Assembly (NCBI GenBank): GCA_046712825.1
Contig: JBKKCR010000001.1
Coordinates: forward strand, 1 to 21,030
Origin: DATFGK01 sp046712825
GTDB lineage: Bacteria; Actinomycetota; AC-67
Length of the DNA stretch: 21,030 nucleotides
Reading direction: 5' to 3'
Shown: positions 14,734-21,030 of the stretch, in pieces
Layout of the letters: each line of letters starts with the position of its first letter
How positions within the stretch are numbered: the stretch's first letter is position 1
The notes under the pieces: generated by a model
Told to the model about the DNA's origin: nothing
Seen by the model: the letters and a program-made list of their open reading frames with translations, nothing else
Databases searched by the model: none
Made by a program: the position numbers and the translations under genes

Positions 14734-15806
14734 CGGCGTCCTCGCATCGTGTATCGCAGGCGGGCGAGCAGCGGCCCGGGATCGCGGAGCGACGCCACGC
14801 TGTGCGCGCTCCCCCTCCGCGGACCGAGCGCACGCACGGCACCACCGAGACCCAGCCTCTTGCTCCGCACGAGGCCGTTGAGCGCGCGGAGGTCCCCTTC
14901 GATCCAGCGGTAGCCGACCCCGGCGCGTGCGCGAACGGACGGGACGTCCTCGCCGCGCAGAAGGTCGCACACGAGGGCAGGCAGGTTGGTACCCGAGGCT
15001 ACGGCGAGGGGCAGCGAGCCGTACACGCGCGGGTTGAGGTCGAGCAGGAACCTGCCGGCGAACTGCGCCTGGAAGATTCCGTCGTAACCATCGAGCAACG
15101 CGAGGAGCCGCTCTTCCACGGCGGGCTCTGGCTCGACGGTCACCGCGGCTGATGCCGTCCCGCAATCCAGCGGCCAGGTACGGAGGTACCGCTGGTGCAC
15201 GGCGGCGACGAGCCGGCCGTTCCACGTCACGCCGCCGACCGCCCAGACCGGTGAGTCCACGAACGGCTGAACGAGGAACGGGCCATCCACCGCCACGGCT
15301 CCGGCGAGGCCGCTCGGCTCGGACACCCTCCGGGCCGGGACGCGCGATATCGGAAGCTTCACGACGACCGGATACGGCAGCCGGTCCGCCGAGGCGATCA
15401 GTTCTTCGGCCGTGTCGAAGACCCGCGTCTCGGGTGTGGGGATCCCGGCACTGCGCGCGATATCGACGAGCCGGCCCTTATCCAGCAGATGGCGCACGGG
15501 AGCGCCGAGCGCGAGCAACGACGCGTCGCTAGACGGGAACACGGCGTACGCATCGATCTCACGTGCCGCGCGGCCGACCGCTCCGGCGAATCCCTCATCC
15601 TCGACCGGTCCCACCTCGAACGTGCGGGCACAGGATCGCGACGAGGCGGCCAGCGACCAGCGACCGGATCGTGCGACGGCGGGACGATAGCCGGCGGCCG
15701 CGAGCGCGCGGACCGCGGCGAGCGCCGAGCGGCCCTGCCCGGCCCCGTCGTCGGTGACCACGACGTCGGCGGCGCCGACGCGACGCGTCGCCTCGATGCG
15801 GCTCAC
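14730..15806 (-). CDS. ATP-grasp ligase-like protein
   Basis: A 358-residue protein with ATP-grasp features: a Rossmann-like first domain (13-90), LLDKGRLVDIARSAGIPTPET (107-127), the ATP-binding lysine in PVVVKLP (Lys150), FLVQPFVDSPVWAVGG (177-192) and the metal-binding DLNPRVYGSL (256-265) with Asp256, Asn258 and Arg260. ATP-grasp enzymes form acyl-phosphate intermediates and join a carboxylate to an amine or thiol. In a surface-glycan cluster this could mean attaching an amino acid to a sugar or making an amide-bearing precursor, which is inference. The GTG at 15806 overlaps the glycosyltransferase stop (GTGA), and its own stop overlaps the next gene, so it lies within a tightly coupled operon. 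No signal peptide or membrane segment is seen. Confidence 0.85.
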   Translation of the reverse strand: MSRIEATRRVGAADVVVTDDGAGQGRSALAAVRALAAAGYRPAVARSGRWSLAASSRSCARTFEVGPVEDEGFAGAVGRAAREIDAYAVFPSSDASLLALGAPVRHLLDKGRLVDIARSAGIPTPETRVFDTAEELIASADRLPYPVVVKLPISRVPARRVSEPSGLAGAVAVDGPFLVQPFVDSPVWAVGGVTWNGRLVAAVHQRYLRTWPLDCGTASAAVTVEPEPAVEERLLALLDGYDGIFQAQFAGRFLLDLNPRVYGSLPLAVASGTNLPALVCDLLRGEDVPSVRARAGVGYRWIEGDLRALNGLVRSKRLGLGGAVRALGPRRGSAHSVASLRDPGPLLARLRYTMRGRR

Positions 15807-16999
15807 GCGGGCTCCCCGCGCACCGATGCCGGTTCTCCCGCGATCTCGCGGTAGAGCCGCTCGTGCATACGAGCCACCGAACCCCAGTCGTGCTCCGACT
15901 CGACGAACGCCCGAGCCGCGGCGCCGAGCCGGGCGGCCAGATCGTCATCGTCGAGGATCCGGATGAGCGCTTCGGAGAACTCTTCGGCCGTTGTTGCCTC
16001 GATCAGGTGCTCCCCCGGCGTCGCACCGATCCCGCGTGCAGCCAGCGGCGTGACGACACACGGGAGGCCCGAAGCCATCGCCTCGAGCACCTTTGTTTTA
16101 GCGCCGGTCGCGCTCCGCATGGGACACGCGAAGACGCGGCTGCCGGCGAGCCACGGCCGGATGTCGGGTACCGAACCGGTCACCTCGACGCTCGTGCCCG
16201 CCAGCGCTCGCACATCGGACGACGGATCGCGACCGACGATCGCGACGTGCGCGTCGTCCGACACCGTTCGCACTATAGGCAGGACGGAGCGCACGAGGAA
16301 TTCCACCGCCGTAACGTTCGGCGCGTAGTCCATCACTCCGTGGAAGATGATCCTCCGGTCGTCTCGCGTCGCGTCCGGCCGTCCGGCGAACGACCCGACG
16401 TCGATGCCCAGCGGCATGACGACGACGCGGAGGCGGGGATCCATCGCCGTGAGCGTCATCCGATCCTCCTCGCTCGAAACGGTGACGCGTGTGAAACGAT
16501 GCCAGTCCGTGCGCTCGTAGCGCTTCCAACGACGAACCTCACCGCGCAGAAGCATCGCTTTGATGCCCGACGCGCGCTCCGCCCGCGCCTCGACGTTGTG
16601 GTGAGCCGCGTCGAACGCGCCGAGCACAGAAGGAACGTCGCGGAGCATCGAGCCGAGCACAGCGACGCGGCCCGACGAGACGTGGACCACGTCGGGTTTG
16701 AAGCTCGCGAGCTCCTCAGCGAGGGCGGGACGCAGGGCGTCGGCGTAGGCATCTACGCGGAGCGGCCTGCGCCGCGCGAGCGCCCGGACGAGCATCGTGG
16801 CGTCGGTGACCCTCCCGGCGGGGCGCCAGTCGACCAGCCGGGTCCCTTCGGGTGTGGGATCGGTTTGGCCGGGCACGCGCAGCGCGAGCACGCGAACGTC
16901 GTTCGACTCGCGTAGATGCTCTACGAGCGACTCCACGGCGATCCGGAAGCCGGTGGCCGGCGGCAGGAGCGCCTCCTCTGCGACAACGAGGATCCGCAT
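15803..16999 (-). CDS. GT4-type glycosyltransferase, EpsH1/PEP-CTERM-associated style
   Basis: A 398-residue GT-B glycosyltransferase. It starts MRILVVAEEALLPPATGFRI, has PDVVHVSSG (102-110), VSSEEDR (174-180), the motif HGVMDYAPNVTAVEFLV (220-236) and a donor-site region KTKVLEAMASGLPCVV (301-316) with Glu306. The MDYAPN block and the K-x-LEAMASG form resemble sugar transferases of exopolysaccharide (EpsH1-associated) systems. It would extend the lipid-linked sugar in the cytoplasm; donor and acceptor are unknown. The ATG at 16999 is two bases after the previous stop, with a purine-rich GGGGGAG upstream; the open frame reaches 17632 but only shadows the APH-fold gene. This is the only glycosyltransferase visible inside the glycan part of the window, so others must lie outside it if the glycan is complex. 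Confidence 0.9.
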   Translation of the reverse strand: MRILVVAEEALLPPATGFRIAVESLVEHLRESNDVRVLALRVPGQTDPTPEGTRLVDWRPAGRVTDATMLVRALARRRPLRVDAYADALRPALAEELASFKPDVVHVSSGRVAVLGSMLRDVPSVLGAFDAAHHNVEARAERASGIKAMLLRGEVRRWKRYERTDWHRFTRVTVSSEEDRMTLTAMDPRLRVVVMPLGIDVGSFAGRPDATRDDRRIIFHGVMDYAPNVTAVEFLVRSVLPIVRTVSDDAHVAIVGRDPSSDVRALAGTSVEVTGSVPDIRPWLAGSRVFACPMRSATGAKTKVLEAMASGLPCVVTPLAARGIGATPGEHLIEATTAEEFSEALIRILDDDDLAARLGAAARAFVESEHDWGSVARMHERLYREIAGEPASVRGEPA

Positions 17000-17001
17000 G
17001 G

Positions 17002-18615
17002 TCAGCCCACTCCCCCGCCGAGCAGCCGCCGCACCCCGCGCGTCTCTCGCAGATCGATCCCTCTTCGCAACAGCGCGAGGTAGTGGCCGCGGCCGAGGCG
17101 TTCCTTCGGCAGACGTGTGGCTTCCTTGAGCGCCCGGTGCATCCACGATGTGTGGAACAGCGGCTCGATGAGCTCCTCCGGAACGCCCACGCGTTCGCGA
17201 TAGCGGCCGATCACGTCGGCGACCATTCCATTGATCGGGCTCGGGGTGTACAGGATCCGCTCTATCGATCGCATCATGTTGCGCTCGCCGGCGGCGCGAC
17301 CGGCAACGACGGCGAAGCTGCGTGCCAGATGGAAGACGTCCCACAGCGGGACGCCACGGGGCTCCGCTGCCTCCCAGTCGAGGAACGCGACCGTGCCGTC
17401 GTCGTCGACGAGGAGATTCCATGCGCCGGGGTCGCCGTGCTGGAACACCACCGGGAATGGCGACGGGCAGGCCTCGATGGCTTGGATCTGCTCGTCGAGG
17501 AACGATCGGTATCGCGCGCCGACGTCGTACAGCCCGAGGAAGCGCTCGAAGATCTCGCGGAGATGCGCGGCGAGCTCGGTGCCGGCTCCCGGCGAAGGCG
17601 TCGCGGACGCCGAACCGAGACCGACGAGCCACGAGAACGCCCGAGCGGCGTGGGGACAGTCGGCCGATGCCCGCGTCTTCGCGGTGAACGATGTGCCGGC
17701 GATCGCCGTCAGCCCGAGCACCGCCCGGCCGGCCTCGACGCCCGAGAAGACGACGGCCGGGATCGTAGACCGAGCGACGACCCCGGTGGAACGGAGGTGT
17801 TCCAATGCTTCACGCTCGACGTCGAGGCGCGCGTTCAGATCCGGATCCCGCGTCGCTTTGACGACGATCCTCGGCACATCCGATCCATGCTCGAAGAGGA
17901 AGAACGAGATCTTGTTCGACCGGTAGCGGCCGGGAGCCGACATCGCCCAGTCGAAGCTGCCGATGTCGACGCCGGCCTCGGCCGCGATGCGTCGTAGATA
18001 GGCAGGCGGTCCCGACGAGCCGATAACGAGGCTGCGCTCGCGGAGCGCGCGCAGCCATGGGCCGGCGAGCTCACGCGACCGTCCGAACGCGCGGATCACC
18101 ACGGCACCCGACCACAGGCCCCGCCGCTCGAGCGCCCGACGAGCATTGGGGGAGGATCCGGGCACCGCGGCAGTGATCTCGCCGAACGCCGGCCGCAGCG
18201 TGAGCCGAGTCGGGTTCTCCAGGCCGTGATCGCTCCGAGACGCGCCGGACGCCTCCACGACGAGTACCCCGTGCTTCGCGAGCCGCTGCGTCGCGGCCGC
18301 GACGGGTTGGCTCTCCGAACGGGCGATCACGATCAGATCGAAGGACCCCTCGGGGATCGGCCCAACGTCGATCTGCGCCGCGGTCCCGGCGAGGATCCGT
18401 CGGGCGCGGCGTGCATCGCGCCTGGTCCGGACGCGGACCGTCAGGGCGCGTGCTGCTCCGGCCAAGGCCACCAGCACCGCCCGGCTCGGAACGCCCAGGA
18501 CCAAGGCTGCGCCGGGCTCCTGCGTCGGAAGCAGGGCCAGCCAAGCCGCGCCCGACGCGGCGGCCGCGCGGTTGCTGCCGGCGACGAAGGTTCCTGCTCG
18601 CGTGGTGTCCAGCAT
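17002..18615 (-). CDS. APH-fold phosphotransferase with a long N-terminal alpha/beta region
   Basis: A 537-residue protein. Residues from about 235 form an aminoglycoside-phosphotransferase-like kinase: PRIVVKATRD with Lys253, a glutamate-bearing helix VEREALEHLR (267-276), catalytic FQHGDPGAWNLL with His393, Asp395 and Asn400, and DWE (413-415). All key kinase residues are present. The first 230 residues contain two alpha/beta-looking blocks. The first (about 35-125, ending in KHGVLVVEASG) recalls a degenerate methyltransferase-like Rossmann fold; the second (about 145-220) is shared with the APH protein at 12210-13445. No membrane segment is clear. The ATG at 18615 shares one base with the flippase stop and has AAGGA five bases upstream; readings to 19611 shadow the flippase. 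It probably phosphorylates a small molecule or carrier-linked sugar; substrate unknown. Confidence 0.85.
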   Translation of the reverse strand: MLDTTRAGTFVAGSNRAAAASGAAWLALLPTQEPGAALVLGVPSRAVLVALAGAARALTVRVRTRRDARRARRILAGTAAQIDVGPIPEGSFDLIVIARSESQPVAAATQRLAKHGVLVVEASGASRSDHGLENPTRLTLRPAFGEITAAVPGSSPNARRALERRGLWSGAVVIRAFGRSRELAGPWLRALRERSLVIGSSGPPAYLRRIAAEAGVDIGSFDWAMSAPGRYRSNKISFFLFEHGSDVPRIVVKATRDPDLNARLDVEREALEHLRSTGVVARSTIPAVVFSGVEAGRAVLGLTAIAGTSFTAKTRASADCPHAARAFSWLVGLGSASATPSPGAGTELAAHLREIFERFLGLYDVGARYRSFLDEQIQAIEACPSPFPVVFQHGDPGAWNLLVDDDGTVAFLDWEAAEPRGVPLWDVFHLARSFAVVAGRAAGERNMMRSIERILYTPSPINGMVADVIGRYRERVGVPEELIEPLFHTSWMHRALKEATRLPKERLGRGHYLALLRRGIDLRETRGVRRLLGGGVG

Positions 18616-20195
18616 CACTTTCCTTGTCCACCGATCATGATCCGCACGAGCCGGTACCGCATCAGCTCGGGGAAGGTCTCGCCGACGGCGAGCGACGGAC
18701 GGCCGACGGCGAGCACCAGGAGCGATCCAAGCCCGGCGGCTATCAAGCCCACGATGAGCGGCGGATCGAGCGCGTATTGCAAGATAATCAGAGCCGCAGC
18801 CGTCATCACGATCGTCGCGTACAAGCCACGAAGTCGAGGCTCGAAGAGAGAGACTCCCGTGGCAAGTCCGAGCGCGCCCTGCTTGAGCAGGTTGTGGACG
18901 ACGAGCGTGGCGGCGGTTCCTATGGCGGCGCCGAGCGCCCCGTACGCCCGGATCAACACCACGTTGAGGGCCAGGTTGACCACGAGTGCGATCGCGTTGA
19001 TCGCGACGACCGCGCGCAGCTTGCCCACCACCTTGAGCATCAGGCCGTTGAATCCGAGAACGACGTTGAAGTAATAGCCGAACGAGAGCAGAGACATCAT
19101 GATCGCAGAGTCCGCATACCGGGTTCCGTACATCGTCTCCGTGACCGGACGAGCGAGCGCGAACGTCACGGCGAACATCGGGAAAGCGAGCACGGCCATC
19201 CACACTGCCGTCTGCCAATAGAGATGCCCCAGCTCCTTCTTGCTGCGTCGCGCGAACATGCGTGCAGCCACGGCAGTGAACAGCAGCGCGAAACTGGTGA
19301 GGACGAGCTGATTCAACCGTGCCGCCGGTTGTACGACGCGGAAGGCGGCGACCTCCTCGGCGCCTCTCCATCGCGCGAGCATGATCGCGTCCGATGTGGT
19401 CATCACCGAGTACAGAAGATCCGACGAGAGCAGCGGGATGGTGAACGAGAGCACCTCGCGCACGGGGATCTCCAAGCGCGTCTCCCGGAACCTCCGGAGA
19501 ACACCGGACCGGCTCAGCATGCGGAACAGCACCCAGACGTAGAACAGCGTGCCGACGATGCCAGCGGCTACATAGCCGGCGGCGAGCGCGCGTGGCGTGC
19601 TGTGGGACCACACGAGCGCTGCGACGGCCATCAGCTTGAGGCCCGGTTCGAGGAGGTACTTGCGGAAGAAGATCGCCGTCGGCTTCGAGAAGACCGCGAA
19701 CACCCCAGTGGCCACCGTGTCGATGGCTTGGAGAGGGGCAAGCACGATCATGATCGAGAGCAGCGCGACGGCTTGCGCGTCGCCGAGCAACGACCCGCCG
19801 GAGAGGGCGCGCAGGCCGAGCGTGATCACGATCACCGCCAGCCCGAGCGACAAGATCGTCCCGCCCACGAGCACGAGCGTGCCGAGCATCTTGCCCGGCT
19901 TGCCTTCCTCGTCGTAGATCGGCAGGAACCGTGTGATCGCGCGGTCGAGGCCGGCCGTAACGATCGCCTCGCCGAGCGTCACGAGCGAAAGAGCGTAGGC
20001 AAAGGCGCCGAACTGCTCCTTGGACAGATATCGAACGATGACGACTTGGATCAAGACGTTGACGGCGGTGGCGATGATCCGGCCGAGCAGCAGGAGGCTC
20101 GAGCCGCGGATCTGGGTGGAGGTCGCCTCGGATGAGAGGCCCTCTGTTACCGGGCCGGAGGCGTCCCCGGCCGCCGTGGTCTCGATCGTGTCCAC
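18615..20195 (-). CDS. Wzx-type polysaccharide/oligosaccharide flippase (MOP superfamily)
   Basis: Integral membrane protein of 526 residues with a 30-residue polar N-terminus followed by repeated hydrophobic segments along its whole length, consistent with the 12-14 helices of the polysaccharide biosynthesis (MOP) family. The first block has the usual features: a helix around residues 33-53, then VRYLSKEQFGAFAYALSLVTLG and GLDRAITRFLP. These proteins move undecaprenyl-linked oligosaccharides from the inner to the outer face of the membrane, which fits the initiating transferase and glycosyltransferase here. The GTG at 20195 lies one base after the upstream stop. No Wzy polymerase or ligase is present in the window, so polymerisation genes, if any, lie outside. 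Confidence 0.92.
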   Translation of the reverse strand: MDTIETTAAGDASGPVTEGLSSEATSTQIRGSSLLLLGRIIATAVNVLIQVVIVRYLSKEQFGAFAYALSLVTLGEAIVTAGLDRAITRFLPIYDEEGKPGKMLGTLVLVGGTILSLGLAVIVITLGLRALSGGSLLGDAQAVALLSIMIVLAPLQAIDTVATGVFAVFSKPTAIFFRKYLLEPGLKLMAVAALVWSHSTPRALAAGYVAAGIVGTLFYVWVLFRMLSRSGVLRRFRETRLEIPVREVLSFTIPLLSSDLLYSVMTTSDAIMLARWRGAEEVAAFRVVQPAARLNQLVLTSFALLFTAVAARMFARRSKKELGHLYWQTAVWMAVLAFPMFAVTFALARPVTETMYGTRYADSAIMMSLLSFGYYFNVVLGFNGLMLKVVGKLRAVVAINAIALVVNLALNVVLIRAYGALGAAIGTAATLVVHNLLKQGALGLATGVSLFEPRLRGLYATIVMTAAALIILQYALDPPLIVGLIAAGLGSLLVLAVGRPSLAVGETFPELMRYRLVRIMIGGQGK

Positions 20196-20196
20196 G

Positions 20197-21030
20197 TCAT
20201 GACCTCGCGGCGAGCGCGGCCCAGATCTGCGCGGCCGCGGCTCGGGCTACGTCTTCCGGCGGGCGGGTGGCGTCGAGAACTGCCGCACGAGGGGACGCGT
20301 GCGCGACGGCGAGGTAGTGGCGACGGTCGCGCTCGAGCTTCTCCAGGTCGTGCTCGCCTTTGCGTCTCAGCAGCTCTTCGGCCGGTGCGTCGAGCACGAA
20401 GATCAGGTCCGGACGCGGGACCGCGCCAGCGAGGACGCGCCGGCGGATGCGATCGCGGGTTCCGGTCAGGATCCCCGTGGGGAGCGCGGCATCGTCGGTG
20501 TACCGATCGAACAGAACGACCCGGCCCCGCCGCCGGTGATACACCGCCCGTGCGTATCGCGCCCACTGCAGCCCGACGCGCCCGCCGAGGCCGATGCCGG
20601 GCGGCAGGCGACGCCGCGGGTTCTTGTAGAGCCCCATGTAGATCGAGCGCACGGGGATCGGGAAGCTACGCGCAAGAAGCTCGACGATCGTGGTCTTGCC
20701 GGCGCCGTCGGGTGCGAGCAGCGCCACGGTGACACCGCGCCTCCGTAAGGGGCGCATCCGCCAGCCGAGCCGACGAACGATCGAACGAGCGACGCCGGTT
20801 CGAGTGGCGCCGGGCGAAAGCGTTTTCGCCCACGCGGCCGCCTCGACCCATCGGTCGTTCTCGACGGCGTCGATGATGGCTGCGGCGTCCATGGACGAGC
20901 GGAAGAGACCGGCGATCGGAGCCTCCCGGGCGGCGGGTGCAAGCCGACGAAGGGCGAGGCGGTGTCGCTCCTCGACCGACGGCTTGTCGAGCAGCGCGTG
21001 CAGGAGGAGAGCCCAGAACTCGTCGGCGGG
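20197..21030 (-). CDS. Thymidylate-kinase-like P-loop protein (N-terminus beyond window edge)
   Basis: 277 codons are visible and the frame stays open to the last base, so the start is outside the window; the internal ATG at 20892 is not convincing as a start. The visible part opens with a helical segment FWALLLHALLDK (5-16), which resembles the linker region of nucleotidyltransferase/TMP-kinase-like fusions, so a nucleotidyltransferase domain may lie upstream. The kinase domain has Walker A APDGAGKTT (106-114), VVLFDRY (a TMP-kinase-like DRY) and LIFVLDAPAEELLRRK. The last part, AVLDATRPPEDVAR, parallels VVLDASRPAEELAR in the fusion at 13408-14733, so the two are probably distant paralogues. 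It is followed at one base by the flippase start. Substrate unknown; the context points to surface-glycan metabolism rather than dTMP phosphorylation. Confidence 0.83.
   Translation of the reverse strand, partial: PADEFWALLLHALLDKPSVEERHRLALRRLAPAAREAPIAGLFRSSMDAAAIIDAVENDRWVEAAAWAKTLSPGATRTGVARSIVRRLGWRMRPLRRRGVTVALLAPDGAGKTTIVELLARSFPIPVRSIYMGLYKNPRRRLPPGIGLGGRVGLQWARYARAVYHRRRGRVVLFDRYTDDAALPTGILTGTRDRIRRRVLAGAVPRPDLIFVLDAPAEELLRRKGEHDLEKLERDRRHYLAVAHASPRAAVLDATRPPEDVARAAAAQIWAALAARS

Noticed and set aside
13408..15225. 605-residue reading frame on the minus strand
   Set aside because: Residues before the GTG at 14733 are an Arg/Pro-rich shadow of the ATP-grasp gene; the overlap GTGA and the ribosome site set the start at 14733.
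17002..19611. 869-residue reading frame on the minus strand
   Set aside because: Its first 332 codons are a shadow of the flippase gene; the ATG at 18615 touching the flippase stop is the real start.
18411..20135. 574-residue plus-strand open frame opposite the flippase and APH genes
   Set aside because: Composition is dominated by Arg, His, Glu and Gln with no motifs, typical of an antisense frame in GC-rich DNA; the minus-strand frames encode recognisable proteins.
9727..21030. Possible defence or mobile island because of the many kinases and nucleotidyltransferase motifs
   Set aside because: No integrase, transposase, toxin, restriction or effector gene is seen, base composition looks uniform, and the flippase, GT4 and initiating transferase point clearly to glycan synthesis.

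Overview
This is a high-GC window in which almost every gene is separated by only a few bases. The best taxonomic clue is on the minus strand between 2278 and 4956. There, a phosphatidylinositol-phosphate synthase, an HX4D acyltransferase and a PimA-type mannosyltransferase lie in the order known from mycobacteria (pgsA-patA-pimA). Phosphatidylinositol mannosides are an actinobacterial trait and the EF-G2-type GTPase next door fits the same group, so I infer an actinomycete, probably an uncultured or little-studied lineage. I cannot place it more finely.

Layout. (1) 1-4956, minus: pgsA, patA, pimA, lemA and two tandem htpX-type M48 metalloproteases, the last cut by the window edge. All point the same way with short gaps and could form one envelope-lipid and membrane-quality-control operon. 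(2) 5093-7171, plus: an EF-G-like GTPase of the EF-G2 type, transcribed divergently from pgsA behind a perfect TATAAT. (3) 7201-9527: a compact signalling module. It has a soluble histidine kinase with no visible sensor domain, overlapped by a NarL-type response regulator (minus), and a second NarL-type regulator transcribed divergently (plus). The AT-richer gap between them holds two dyad symmetries. (4) 9727-13445, plus: a WbaP-type polyprenyl-phosphate sugar phosphotransferase, an extended-SDR nucleotide-sugar enzyme and an APH-fold kinase-like protein. (5) 21030-13408, minus: a partial thymidylate-kinase-like protein, a Wzx-type flippase, a second APH-fold protein, a GT4 glycosyltransferase, an ATP-grasp ligase and a nucleotidyltransferase/P-loop kinase fusion. 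Starts and stops touch or overlap all the way. The two strands converge and overlap by 38 bp at 13408-13445.

Regions 4 and 5 read as one cell-surface glycan locus. The initiating transferase loads a sugar phosphate on a lipid carrier, the SDR makes or modifies a nucleotide sugar, the GT4 extends the chain and Wzx flips it. What a standard Wzx-type locus does not explain is the set of ATP-using accessory enzymes: two APH-fold proteins sharing an unusual N-terminal half, two thymidylate-kinase-like proteins (one with a clear nucleotidyltransferase domain) and an ATP-grasp ligase. My main hypothesis is a phospho- or aminoacyl-decorated glycan pathway, or salvage of its precursors. This is inference from gene context and motifs only. 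I saw no tRNA, rRNA, CRISPR array, transposase or integrase.
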